NCBI GenBank assembly: GCA_047618565.1
Contig: JBLHKW010000046.1
Location: 1-33,604, forward strand
Reading direction: 5' to 3'
From: JBLHKW01 sp047618565
GTDB lineage: Bacteria > Planctomycetota > UBA1135 > GCA-002686595
DNA length: 33,604 nt
The translations under genes and the position numbers were made by a program. Positions 1 through 7,649 of this stretch are shown here, one piece after another. The notes under the pieces were generated by a model, which did not search any database, had not been told where the DNA came from, and saw only the letters and a program-made list of their open reading frames with translations. Each line of letters opens with the position of its first letter. Position 1 is the first letter of the stretch.

Positions 1-330
1 ATCCGCCAGGCTCCGCCCTGGCGGCGTTGCGCTTCCTCCGAGTATCCACGAATACGCGTCGTCAGCGCGCCTTGCCAGATCGAATCCCGACGGCTTCGAG
101 CCCGCCGTGACTTTCACCACGGGCTGCGAGCAGCCCGCCCTAAAAACTCCCTACTCGACTTCGCCCTCTTCGCCGCCGCTGCGTCGTGCTCGTCGAGCCG
201 TGCTCAGCGGCCCTACAGGGCCGCCTCCGCCGTCTCGACTTCGCACTCCTTGCTGCGACGAAGATGGCTTCGTCTCGCTACGGGACTTTTTCAACGGGCT
301 GCTAGCTCGGGTTATTCATGAGCACGCGGA
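1..330. repeat. Hairpin-rich non-coding region with palindromic-element ends
   Basis: No credible gene occupies 1-436. The first 330 bases hold several perfect stem-loops: 3-24 (8-bp stem CCGCCAGG), 120-137 (8-bp stem CGGGCTGC with a 2-base loop), 207-224 (7-bp stem GCGGCCC, loop TACA) and 257-274 (7-bp stem GACGAAG, loop ATGG). At 284-305 the motif GACTTTTTCAACGGGCTGC followed by TAG matches the right end of the palindromic element at 12074-12239. It is followed at 302-329 by a match to the left end of the other element (11940-12077), joined through the same CTAG. A weaker copy of the first motif lies at 109-130. I read this as a cluster of mobile or REP-like palindromic repeats; a structured RNA is an alternative. 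Nothing further is visible in 331-436. Confidence 0.55.
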
Positions 331-436
331 TGAAACCCGACGAACGGCACGGACGATGGCCCGGTGCCGTATCCGGTTGGCTTCCCGCGCTCGCGGCTTG
401 CGGGCCGGGGTGCTTGCTGCGAGGCTGGGCGGCGAA

Positions 437-1879
437 ATGTCAGACTCACTGAATCCCTGTATCACGGGCCAGCCGACGAGGCTCGTCCTGGCGCTCCTGG
501 GGGCTGCATTGCTGCTCTCTGCCTGTTCAGGTGGCGACGGCGCGGCGGCTGGTTCCCAGCGTCGCCCGGCCATCTCGCCTCGCTCTCAGGACCCCATCTT
601 TGTCGCTGCCCGTGAGGCGATCGAGGCCGGCGACCTGGATCTGGCCCGGGATCTGGTGGATCAGATCGAGCCAGCGCCGGGGGACCGGATCGAGGCCATG
701 CTGCTGGCGGCCCGTTGCGCTGCCCTGGCCGGGGACGAGGTCGAGGTCAGCCGGCAGATCGAGGTGGCGCGCGACGGGGCGCCGGACGACAGCCGTATCT
801 ACGCGACCGCGGCCGAGCTGCACGCGGCCTTCGGTCGGCTCGAGACGGCCCAGGCCGAACTCCAGCGCGGCGTGGCTGCCTGCGGGGTGACCAGCGCGCT
901 GCAGCGCGCGCGTGGGGTGGTGCTGATCTGTACACAGGGGCGCGGGCAGGCGGGGCTCGACGTGCTCGAGAAGGCGATCGCGGACGATCCCGGTATCGCC
1001 TTCATCGGCCGGCCCCTGGGCCAGGCACACATGCTCGCGGGCAAGCGCTGCATGGCCGAGCAGGACCCCGTGGGCGCCCATGAACACGCGGCGCGCTCGA
1101 TCCACTTCGACCCGGAGGACGTCGATGGACGGCGGTTCTTCGCGGAATCCTGCATCGTCGTCGGGGAGTTCGGACAGGCGGTCATGGTCTACGAGGACCT
1201 GCTCGCCGAGGGAGAGCCCATGGGCGGCGAGCTGGCCAGCCTGTGCAAGAACGCGGGCCTGGCGGCCCTGCTGCAGCACGACCGCGAGCTCGCCGGGCAC
1301 TACTTCGCCCGTGCGCGCGAGCTGGGCCTCGGAGACGTGGAGCTGGCGACCGGGGTGACCGTTCTGCGCGATCTGGCCCGTGCGTCCCTCGAGCGGGCGC
1401 GCGAACTCGACGCGGCGGGGGACCTTGAGGGGGCCGAGCAGGCTGCGGAACACGCGGCCCTGACCGACGTGGATTTCCTGGAGGCGCGCCTGGAGCTCGC
1501 TGCCTACGACCTGCGCCGCGGGCAGACGGCCGCACAGGCTGGCCGCGTGCGCGAGGCGGCTGCCCATCTGGGGGCAGCGCTGGTGCACGACCCCGATTCG
1601 CTCGAGGGGCACCATTTCCTGGCGACGGCGCTGTTTCAGCTGGAGGACTTCGCGGGCGCGATCGAACACTGGAGCTGGGCCTGGGAGACGGCGCGCGCGG
1701 AGGATCTGGGCTTGCCCGAGCCCGTGCACCTCTTCCTGGCGGACGCCCTCGAACGATCCGGTCGTGGGGACGAGGCGCTCTCGATACTCGACGAATACCT
1801 GCGTACGGCCCCTGATGACGGGTTTTTGGAGCGTACGCGCACCGCGCGCGACGAGTTGCGGCGAACGCTGGACCGCTGA
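437..1879 (+). CDS. TPR-repeat lipoprotein
   Basis: A 480-residue predicted lipoprotein. The N-terminus has a short polar stretch, a hydrophobic core (LVLALLGAALLLSAC) and a lipobox ending in Cys followed by SGGDG, so it should be exported and lipid-anchored. The rest is alpha-helical with repeated Ala/Leu-rich helix pairs typical of tetratricopeptide repeats, for example around DLARDLVDQ, AAHLGAALVHDPDSLEGHHFLA and the C-terminal ERSGRGDEALSILDEYL unit. TPRs bind partner proteins, and the ligand here is unknown. The frame stays open upstream to 107, but those codons run through the hairpin repeats and the signal peptide would be buried. The ATG at 437, directly ahead of the signal peptide, is therefore the preferred start. 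The Shine-Dalgarno match is weak. Confidence 0.8.
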   Translation: MSDSLNPCITGQPTRLVLALLGAALLLSACSGGDGAAAGSQRRPAISPRSQDPIFVAAREAIEAGDLDLARDLVDQIEPAPGDRIEAMLLAARCAALAGDEVEVSRQIEVARDGAPDDSRIYATAAELHAAFGRLETAQAELQRGVAACGVTSALQRARGVVLICTQGRGQAGLDVLEKAIADDPGIAFIGRPLGQAHMLAGKRCMAEQDPVGAHEHAARSIHFDPEDVDGRRFFAESCIVVGEFGQAVMVYEDLLAEGEPMGGELASLCKNAGLAALLQHDRELAGHYFARARELGLGDVELATGVTVLRDLARASLERARELDAAGDLEGAEQAAEHAALTDVDFLEARLELAAYDLRRGQTAAQAGRVREAAAHLGAALVHDPDSLEGHHFLATALFQLEDFAGAIEHWSWAWETARAEDLGLPEPVHLFLADALERSGRGDEALSILDEYLRTAPDDGFLERTRTARDELRRTLDR

Positions 1880-1977
1880 GGAGGGGGCGCCCGCCCGCGG
1901 TCCACGATGGGGGGTAAAAAGGCCCTGGGATTCGGCGGCCCGAGGCTTAGAATGGGTCCATTCGGGAGCCAAAGACC

Positions 1978-2898
1978 ATGACCAAGCGCCACGACAATAT
2001 GCTTGAGGCCTTCCGGGAGTCGGCCCGGATCGAGGAGACCAAGCCGGTGCCGCAGCCGCGGGCGGGTGAGGCTCTCAGCTTCCCCGGTTCTTCGGAGGGC
2101 GCGGCTCCAGCGCCCGCTACCCGGGCACCGAGGGCCGAAGGGGACCACGCTCCCGCGCCCGAATCACCCGAAGCTACCCGCGAGGAAGCTGCGGCCGGGG
2201 CAAAGGTGGCTCCGGGCGCGCGCCGCAGGGCTGGCGCAGCGGACGTGGTGGAGGTGACCGGACGCTCGGCGCCGAGCGCGCCCCCTGCGAGCCCGTCGGC
2301 GGCCCCCGAGCGCGGGACGCGTATCACCCTTCCCCTGGGCCGTGAGTGGTTCTTCGGACTTGTGGCCCTGGCGTTGACCGTGGTCTTTATGCTCGGCCGT
2401 TGGTCCGCCGGCACCGTCGCCGCGGCGGGACCCGCCGAACGCTCCCAACTTGCCGCAGACTCGCCTGGTACCCCGGAGTCCCGCGAATTCGCGGGACTCC
2501 GGGTGCCGACAGGCCGGGACGCGTCCCCTTCGAGCCCGACGCGGTCGGACCAGGATGGCGATGCCGCCGGAGACCAGGCGAGCGGACAGATCGGGCTGAC
2601 GGCCGCAGGGCGCGCATTCCTAGATCCGAGTAACATCTTCACGGTCGTCGCGATCACTTACGACGACTCGGAGGCCGGCTGCGAGCGGGCCATCTCGACC
2701 TACCGCCACCTGGAGGCCACTGGCTTCGATGTGGTCTACCCGCGCCGCAAGTCGGGAAAGCTGCTCATCTTCGTGGGGGCGGCGCCTGGATACCGGGATC
2801 TGGAGAGCGTGGAGGGCGAACTGCGCCGAACCCGCGGACCGAGCGGCCGATTGCCCTTCACGGGGGCGTATCGGGTCAACATCGCGGATTACCGCTGA
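1978..2898 (+). CDS. Single-pass membrane protein with SPOR-like C-terminal domain
   Basis: A 306-residue protein with three parts. Residues 1-115 are a Pro/Ala/Glu-rich, probably disordered cytoplasmic region. One transmembrane helix (WFFGLVALALTVVFMLG) lies near residues 122-140. A low-complexity linker leads to a folded C-terminal domain of about 85 residues. That domain starts at FTVVAITYD and has a beta-alpha-beta order, with GFDVVYPRRKSGKLLIFVG and a closing GAYRVNIADYR. This resembles SPOR domains, which bind denuded peptidoglycan glycans at division sites; the family call is from overall pattern, not a database hit. ATG 1978 has GGGAG about 10 bases upstream. A perfect 32-bp palindrome (2472-2503) lies inside the linker. 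Confidence 0.65.
   Translation: MTKRHDNMLEAFRESARIEETKPVPQPRAGEALSFPGSSEGAAPAPATRAPRAEGDHAPAPESPEATREEAAAGAKVAPGARRRAGAADVVEVTGRSAPSAPPASPSAAPERGTRITLPLGREWFFGLVALALTVVFMLGRWSAGTVAAAGPAERSQLAADSPGTPESREFAGLRVPTGRDASPSSPTRSDQDGDAAGDQASGQIGLTAAGRAFLDPSNIFTVVAITYDDSEAGCERAISTYRHLEATGFDVVYPRRKSGKLLIFVGAAPGYRDLESVEGELRRTRGPSGRLPFTGAYRVNIADYR
2472..2503. repeat. Perfect 32-bp palindrome inside a coding linker
   Basis: The arm CCCGGAGTCCCGCGAA at 2472-2487 is followed immediately by its exact reverse complement at 2488-2503, with no loop. It lies in the disordered linker of the SPOR-like gene and encodes ordinary linker residues (TPESREFAGLR). In RNA it would form a very stable helix. Confidence 0.85.
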
Positions 2899-2987
2899 CC
2901 CTCCGAAACGGGCCCCTGGGGTCCTCGTCGGGGTCCGCGCATTCCAAATAACCGGGAATCGGTGTCCCGCGCCCGGGTTGGCAGCGC

Positions 2988-2993
2988 TACAAT
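2988..2993 (+). promoter_or_regulatory. Possible -10 box for the small basic protein gene
   Basis: TACAAT matches five of six bases of the sigma-70 -10 consensus and sits 44 bases upstream of the ATG at 3038, in a 139-bp gap. No good -35 box is visible at 16-18 bases spacing, so this is tentative. Confidence 0.3.
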
Positions 2994-3037
2994 CCCGCGC
3001 CATTTTCCCCAGAGCCCCTTCCAGTAACAACAGAGCC

Positions 3038-3259
3038 ATGTCCATCCACCCCAGCTTGCGCGGCGTCGATACCCTTCGGGGAGACCGGAGCGTCTTCACC
3101 CGCATCGAGCGCATCCAGCGCCTGGCCAAGGAAGGCAAGTTCGACCCGGAGACGGCGTCTCCCTACATGCTCCCGAAGGTGCGAACTGTCTTCAAGGTGA
3201 AGAAGCCCAAGAAGGCCGCCGAGGAGACGACCGAGGGCGAGGAGAACGCGGAGGAGTAG
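3038..3259 (+). CDS. PVC-superphylum small basic protein
   Basis: A 73-residue protein. The first 50 residues follow the pattern of the family I know as TIGR04137: MSIHPSLRG, then RSVFTRIERIQRL, KEGKFD and PYMLPKVRTVF. It continues into a Lys-rich stretch (KVKKPKKAA) and a Glu-rich tail. As I recall, the family is confined to Planctomycetota, Verrucomicrobiota and Chlamydiae, which makes this gene the best taxonomic marker in the window. No biochemical function is established to my knowledge; size and charge suggest nucleic-acid or ribosome association (inference). The frame is open upstream, but the start is set by the conserved MSI.PSL N-terminus. Confidence 0.82.
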   Translation: MSIHPSLRGVDTLRGDRSVFTRIERIQRLAKEGKFDPETASPYMLPKVRTVFKVKKPKKAAEETTEGEENAEE

Positions 3260-3280
3260 TCCTCCCCGCGCTCACACGAC

Positions 3281-4114
3281 GTGAGCTCTCCGACTCAAAC
3301 GCTCGTCGCTCCGGTCATGGAGGTCTTCGCCTCTGTTCAGGGCGAAGGTTCCTATGTGGGGGAGCTGCAGGTCTTTCTGCGTCTGCGCGGCTGCCCGATG
3401 CGCTGCGTGTGGTGCGACACCCCGGGATCTTGGTCTCTGGGCGCGGGCGATCGCGATCGCGCGCGCGTGGCGGCTCCGACGGGAGTGCACGTGGAACCCG
3501 GCTGGGCCACGCCGTTTCAGGCGGCCTGCTGGATCGCGGAGTCCGAACCCGGAGAGCCGCGCACCGTCAGTGTCACCGGGGGCGAGCCCCTGCTTTGGCC
3601 CGAGTTCTTGATCGCACTGTCCAGGATGGTCGGGGAGCGTCCCATGCACCTCGAGACCGCGGGCGGGCATCCGCAGGCCCTCGAACGCGTGGTCGATCTC
3701 TTCAGACATGTCAGCCTGGATCTCAAGTTGCCCGAAGACCTGGACGCCCCGGTCGAGCTCAACGCGGATAGCAGTCCGGCCGCCGTCGCCCTTCCGGCGC
3801 CTGAAGCCGCCCCGCGCAATGCCGACGAGTGGCGCGTCGCCCGGCGGCGCTGCCTGGAGCTCATCGCGGACCGGGATGCCTGCGCGAAGCTGGTCGTGTC
3901 CGGCGGTCGCGCGGTGCGCGACTACGACCCGCTACTCGAGGACCTGGCCCTCTACGCGCCCAAGGTCCCGCTCGTCGTTCAACCGGTCACACCCATGCGC
4001 GGCCTGTCCGCCGTGGCGACCGGATTCGTGACCGATGTGGCCGAGCGAGCGCGCGAGCTCGAACTCTCCACCCGTGTCTTGCCGCAGGTGCACCGCCTGC
4101 TCTGCGTCCCCTGA
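3281..4114 (+). CDS. queE: 7-carboxy-7-deazaguanine synthase (radical SAM)
   Basis: A 277-residue radical SAM enzyme. QueE converts 6-carboxy-tetrahydropterin to 7-carboxy-7-deazaguanine on the route to preQ0 and queuosine-type bases. The N-terminal MEVFASVQGEGSYVG is the QueE signature. C38, C42 and C45 form the CX3CX2C cluster that holds the 4Fe-4S centre, in the motif RGCPMRCVWCDTPG. SVTGGEPLL is the SAM-binding GGEP strand, followed by LETAGG. The length exceeds the usual 210-240 residues because of an Ala/Pro-rich insert near residues 155-185 and a longer segment after the cluster. The start used is GTG 3281; ATG 3317 (residue 13) would still leave a complete domain. No other queuosine genes are nearby. 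Confidence 0.9.
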   Translation: MSSPTQTLVAPVMEVFASVQGEGSYVGELQVFLRLRGCPMRCVWCDTPGSWSLGAGDRDRARVAAPTGVHVEPGWATPFQAACWIAESEPGEPRTVSVTGGEPLLWPEFLIALSRMVGERPMHLETAGGHPQALERVVDLFRHVSLDLKLPEDLDAPVELNADSSPAAVALPAPEAAPRNADEWRVARRRCLELIADRDACAKLVVSGGRAVRDYDPLLEDLALYAPKVPLVVQPVTPMRGLSAVATGFVTDVAERARELELSTRVLPQVHRLLCVP

Positions 4115-4203
4115 AGCATCGATTCGCCGTGTCCAGTACAGACCTGACCCCGTTTGCCACCCGTTCATCAGCTGCGAGCGTTACGCTACCCGTCGATAAT
4201 GGC

Positions 4204-5568
4204 ATGAGCGCAGAAACTCCCAAGAACCTCCCGCGGGTCGCCATCGTTGGCCGGCCGAACGTGGGCAAGTCCACCCTGCTGAACCGCCTGTGTGGCAGCC
4301 GGATCGCGATCGTCGAGCCAACGGCTGGCGTCACCCGCGACCGTATCGCCGTCCCGGCCAGGCTCACCACGAGTAGTGGCGAGACCTGGGTCGAGGTGAT
4401 CGACACGGGCGGCATCGGCATCGTGGACCGCGATGACCTCTCGCCGCACGTGGAGGGCCAGGTCGACGCCGCCCTCGCCAGCGCGGACCTGGTGCTGTTT
4501 TTGGTCGACGTGCGCGACGGCATCACGCCGCTCGATATCAAGGTGGCCGAACGCCTGCGGGGCATCGATCTGCCCGTGGTCCTGGTGGCCAACAAGGCCG
4601 AGGGCTCGGCGCTGGCGTGGGACGTGGACGACTTCAGGCGCCTCGGTATCGCCGAGGGCCCGCACCCGATCAGTGCCCAGAACGGTGACGGCGTCGCGGA
4701 CCTGCGCGATCTGATGGCCGACATGCTCCCGCACGCGGAGGAGCCCTCGGGCAACGCGCCGGTCATGAAGGTCGGGATCATCGGTCGGCGCAACGCCGGC
4801 AAGTCGACGCTCATCAATCAACTGGCCCAGGAAGAGCGCATGATCGTGTCCGAGATCCCGGGCACCACGCGCGACGCGGTCGACGTGCTGTTCGAGCACG
4901 ACGGCGAGACCTTCGTCGCGATCGACACCGCCGGCGTGCGCAAGCGCAAGCGCCAGCTGGATGCGATCGAGTTCTACACCGAGGCGCGCGCGCGCAGGAC
5001 GATCCGGCGCTCGGACGTCGTCGTGCTGATGTTCGATGTGACCCAGAAGATCTCGTCCGTCGAGAAGAACCTGGCGCGCTACGTGATCGACCACCACAAG
5101 CCGGTCGTCCTGGCCGCCAACAAGTGGGACCTCGTCGAGGGCCTCGAGCCCGACCAGTTCCAGGAGTACATCGATACGGAGCTGCGTGGCCTGACGTTCG
5201 CGCCGCTGTGCTTCCTGTCGGCCAAGAACGGACTCAACATCCGTGGATTGATGCGTGTCAGCCGCGAACTCAACGAACAGGCCAAGCTGCGCGTCAGCAC
5301 GGGCGAGCTCAATCGCGTCCTCGACCGCGCCCTGGCCGCGCGCTCGCCGGGCTCACGCGGCTACGGCGTACGCGTGCGCTACGCGACCCAGGCCGAGACC
5401 TCGCCGCCGACCTTTGTGCTGTTCGTGAACGACAAGCGCATGATCGGCAAGGACTACATGCGCTACCTGACCAACCGCCTGCGTGAGGAGCTGCCCCTGA
5501 AGGAAGTGCCGATCCGGATCGTGCTGCGAGACAAGCATTCCGGCGAGGACGGGGAGTCCTCACGATGA
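4204..5568 (+). CDS. der: Ribosome biogenesis GTPase Der (EngA)
   Basis: A 454-residue tandem GTPase that acts in 50S ribosomal subunit assembly. The first G domain has the P-loop GRPNVGKS (residues 16-23), a G3 motif DTGG and G4 NKAE. The second has GRRNAGKS (194-201), DTAG and NKWD. The C-terminal KH-like domain ends in the typical stretch PTFVLFVNDK, then YMRYLTNRLRE and PIRIVLR. ATG 4204 places the P-loop at the family's usual position. An in-frame GTG at 4129 would add 25 non-conserved residues, and the open frame reaches further back into queE. The stop overlaps the next gene as ATGA. Confidence 0.96.
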   Translation: MSAETPKNLPRVAIVGRPNVGKSTLLNRLCGSRIAIVEPTAGVTRDRIAVPARLTTSSGETWVEVIDTGGIGIVDRDDLSPHVEGQVDAALASADLVLFLVDVRDGITPLDIKVAERLRGIDLPVVLVANKAEGSALAWDVDDFRRLGIAEGPHPISAQNGDGVADLRDLMADMLPHAEEPSGNAPVMKVGIIGRRNAGKSTLINQLAQEERMIVSEIPGTTRDAVDVLFEHDGETFVAIDTAGVRKRKRQLDAIEFYTEARARRTIRRSDVVVLMFDVTQKISSVEKNLARYVIDHHKPVVLAANKWDLVEGLEPDQFQEYIDTELRGLTFAPLCFLSAKNGLNIRGLMRVSRELNEQAKLRVSTGELNRVLDRALAARSPGSRGYGVRVRYATQAETSPPTFVLFVNDKRMIGKDYMRYLTNRLREELPLKEVPIRIVLRDKHSGEDGESSR

Positions 5569-6056
5569 ACCGCTGGTTTTCGATCGTCCTGTTCGTCGGG
5601 TGTCTGTGCCTGGTCCCGAGCTGCTACCTGCTTTCCTCGGCGCCGATTCCGCAATGGACCGAGAGCGAGGTCCCCTCAGCCAACGAGCAGGTGCTGCGCG
5701 AGGTGGTCATGGTCTCCCTGCAGCGCTGCGGCTATCCGGTGGGTTCCGGGGTCGACCCGGGAGCGCGCACCGTGGCCACGGGCTGGCGCGAATCCGCCCA
5801 CGCCTTCAAGGGCAAGGGCTGGCGCGAGAAGGCCACCGTCATGTACCGACCGTCCGAAGATGGCCACTACCAGGTACGCGTGCGGGTCGAGCGGGAGACC
5901 AACGAGAGCCTGCGGCCCCTCGATCCGGCCTATGCGAAGTGGGAGCGCAGCGCGGACCATCCGCCCAGTGCTGACAAGGTGATGCAGTACCTGCGTTCGA
6001 TGCTGGATAGCGAGTTCGAGGTCGGCGACGGTTCGCCCAAGCCTTTCGCCAGGTGA
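5565..6056 (+). CDS. Small lipoprotein of unknown function, coupled to der
   Basis: A 163-residue protein whose ATG overlaps the der stop codon (ATGA), implying co-translation. The N-terminus MNRWFSIVLFVGCLCLVPSC is a lipoprotein signal peptide, with Cys20 as the probable lipidated residue, followed by YLLSSAP. The mature part has a predicted helix (NEQVLREVVMVSLQRCGYP) and alternating beta-like segments, including ATVMYRPSEDGHYQVRVRVERE. I do not recognise a family. The overall look of a short signal, one helix and a beta-sheet surface resembles small outer-membrane lipoproteins, but that is only an impression. Confidence 0.75.
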   Translation: MNRWFSIVLFVGCLCLVPSCYLLSSAPIPQWTESEVPSANEQVLREVVMVSLQRCGYPVGSGVDPGARTVATGWRESAHAFKGKGWREKATVMYRPSEDGHYQVRVRVERETNESLRPLDPAYAKWERSADHPPSADKVMQYLRSMLDSEFEVGDGSPKPFAR

Positions 6057-6062
6057 GCGCCA

Positions 6063-6129
6063 AGCGCCCGTTGATGAAGCGCTCCGGATGCCGTCGTGGT
6101 TTCGGGGCAGTTTATGAACGGGCTGCTAG
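6063..6129. repeat. Short imperfect inverted repeat related to the 12074-12239 element
   Basis: The left arm AGCGCCCGTTGATGAAGC (6063-6080) pairs imperfectly with the right arm GTTTATGAACGGGCTGC plus TAG (6110-6129). The right arm ends in the same (A)TCAACGG-CTGCTAG-type terminus seen at 284-305 and at 12216-12239. It lies just after the small lipoprotein's stop and before the glycosyltransferase genes. It is probably a shortened copy of the same palindromic element. Confidence 0.5.
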
Positions 6130-6144
6130 GTCTCGCCTGGGAGA

Positions 6145-7647
6145 ATGGTCGACAGTAGTTCTCCCGTGATGGATACGACACCAAGCGCCCCGCACGCCGA
6201 TCTTCCGACCGAGGTCCTGTGCGTCGACCTCGACGCTGGACTGGCGGCACGGAGTTGCGGTGGCGTGCTGGCCTGGCATGCGTCGCGCGGGGACCAGGTG
6301 AAGTGCCTGTTCGCGGACCGCTCCGGGGATAACGGCTCGGTTGAGGACCCGCAGTTGGGCGACCTGTGCCGCGCGCTGGTCGAACCCAGCCCCTGGAGTG
6401 CGCCCACGTCCACCGGTTTCGAGGTCGACGGGTTGGCGCTCGATGCGCATCCGTTGCTCGTCGAGCTGCTGCGCGGGACGATTCAGGCCCTGGGTGCCAG
6501 GCTGGTCTACGGGCCCGGCGTGCAGGTGGCCGAGGGTGCGACCGACCTGGAGCGACGTGCTCTGGGTAGCGGGCTCAGGGCAGCCATCGCGGCCCTGGAC
6601 GGCGTGCGCCTGCTGGAGCCCGCGAACTCCGGCGAGCTGCGCTTCGAGTTGCCCGCGCAACAGGGCAGCAGTACGTTCAGTGAGTACCGCACCCCGGCCA
6701 CCGGATTCTTCGGCGGCGCGAGCGAGGGTCCGCAGGCCACGGCCGTGATCTGCACCTGGAACAAGTGTGCGGACGTGCGCGCGAATCTCGAGGCCCTGCG
6801 CGCCCAGACGCGCGCCTTTGCGGACGTGATCGTGGTGGACAACGCCTCGAATGACGACACGGCTGCGATGATCGCCAGCGAGTTTCCGGAAGTGCGCCTG
6901 ATCGTGATGCCCCATTCGCAGTACGGAGCGTGCGAGACCTTCAACATCGGCTTCGCGTCCGTGACGACCGACTGGACCGTGATCCTCGATGACGACGTGG
7001 TCCTGCCTCCCGCATGGCTCGAGCGTGCCGCGGCGCGCTTCCTCGCGGAGCCGGATGCCACGGCCGTGCTCTCCTCCAAGATCGTCGAGCCGGGCATGCC
7101 CGAGAGCTACCGCGACTCGCCGGCGGTGAACCGCGAGCGCTACATGAGCACCTTCCGTGGTTGCGCAAGCCTGGCGCGCAGCGCCGCCCTGGCGGAGGCG
7201 GGGGGCTACGACGAGCGCCTCTACATCTATGGCAACGAGCGGGATCTGACCTGTCGGCTGCTCAACCTGGGCTACCGCGTACTGCAGTTTCCCGGGGTGG
7301 TGGCCTACCACAAGACGCCCTTTGGCGTTCAGATGGGCAAGCGCAGCCTCTATTACCATGCGCGCAACGCATGGATCGGGATGCTCAAGTACGCACCCCT
7401 GTCCGACCTGCTGCGCATGCCCTACCTGGTCGTCACGAAGGTCCTCATGCGTAGCCAGAAGGCCGAGGTCCAGGGCGAGGTCAGCGACGCGACGGGCACC
7501 ATCGGGCTCGGGAAGTCGATCCGACAGACCCCGGGCGCGTGGTGGGTGCTCGTGAGGGCTGCTTTCAGTGTCTTCGTCAACATCCCGTATTGCCTGCGCC
7601 ACCGCGCTCCGGTGCGTTCGGCCGATTTCGAGCTGCCGGTCAAGTAG
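6145..7647 (+). CDS. GT2 glycosyltransferase with degenerate LmbE/PIG-L-like N-terminal domain
   Basis: A 500-residue two-part protein. Residues about 200-430 are a GT-A family 2 glycosyltransferase: AVICTWNKCADVRANLEAL, VIVVDNASNDDT, a metal/nucleotide-sugar motif ILDDDVVLP (D282-D284), then GGYDERLYIYGNERDLTCRL. It resembles rhamnosyl- and GlcNAc-transferases of surface polysaccharides; the donor is unknown. Residues about 20-165 look like a LmbE/PIG-L deacetylase fold (VLCVDLDAG, SCGGVLAWHASRGDQVKCLFA, then LGARLVYGPGVQVAEGATDLERRAL). The metal ligands PHPDDE and HPDH are replaced (DLDAGL, GATDLERR), so this part is probably inactive. The gene starts a three-gene run, with 2 bases to the next. 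ATG 6169 is an alternative start. Confidence 0.8.
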   Translation: MVDSSSPVMDTTPSAPHADLPTEVLCVDLDAGLAARSCGGVLAWHASRGDQVKCLFADRSGDNGSVEDPQLGDLCRALVEPSPWSAPTSTGFEVDGLALDAHPLLVELLRGTIQALGARLVYGPGVQVAEGATDLERRALGSGLRAAIAALDGVRLLEPANSGELRFELPAQQGSSTFSEYRTPATGFFGGASEGPQATAVICTWNKCADVRANLEALRAQTRAFADVIVVDNASNDDTAAMIASEFPEVRLIVMPHSQYGACETFNIGFASVTTDWTVILDDDVVLPPAWLERAAARFLAEPDATAVLSSKIVEPGMPESYRDSPAVNRERYMSTFRGCASLARSAALAEAGGYDERLYIYGNERDLTCRLLNLGYRVLQFPGVVAYHKTPFGVQMGKRSLYYHARNAWIGMLKYAPLSDLLRMPYLVVTKVLMRSQKAEVQGEVSDATGTIGLGKSIRQTPGAWWVLVRAAFSVFVNIPYCLRHRAPVRSADFELPVK

Positions 7648-7649
7648 GC

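Noticed and set aside
107..436. N-terminal extension of the TPR lipoprotein back to 107
   Set aside because: It runs through hairpin repeats, is Arg/Pro-rich without conserved pattern, and would bury the lipoprotein signal peptide that starts at 437.
527..1972. Long open frame on the minus strand opposite the TPR gene, and similar ones at 6112-7602, 7422-8795, 9093-10499, 12655-13947 and 23365-25083
   Set aside because: High GC at third codon positions leaves antisense frames open. Their translations are Arg/Ala/Gly/His-rich and lack recognisable domains, and each faces a gene with clear family motifs.
3250..3265. GGAGGA-GTAG-TCCTCC hairpin around the stop of the small basic protein gene
   Set aside because: Six-base stem with no T-tract; too weak to call a terminator.
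3829..4203. Long extension of Der back into queE
   Set aside because: The codons are an out-of-frame reading of queE; Der's P-loop is at its normal distance from ATG 4204.
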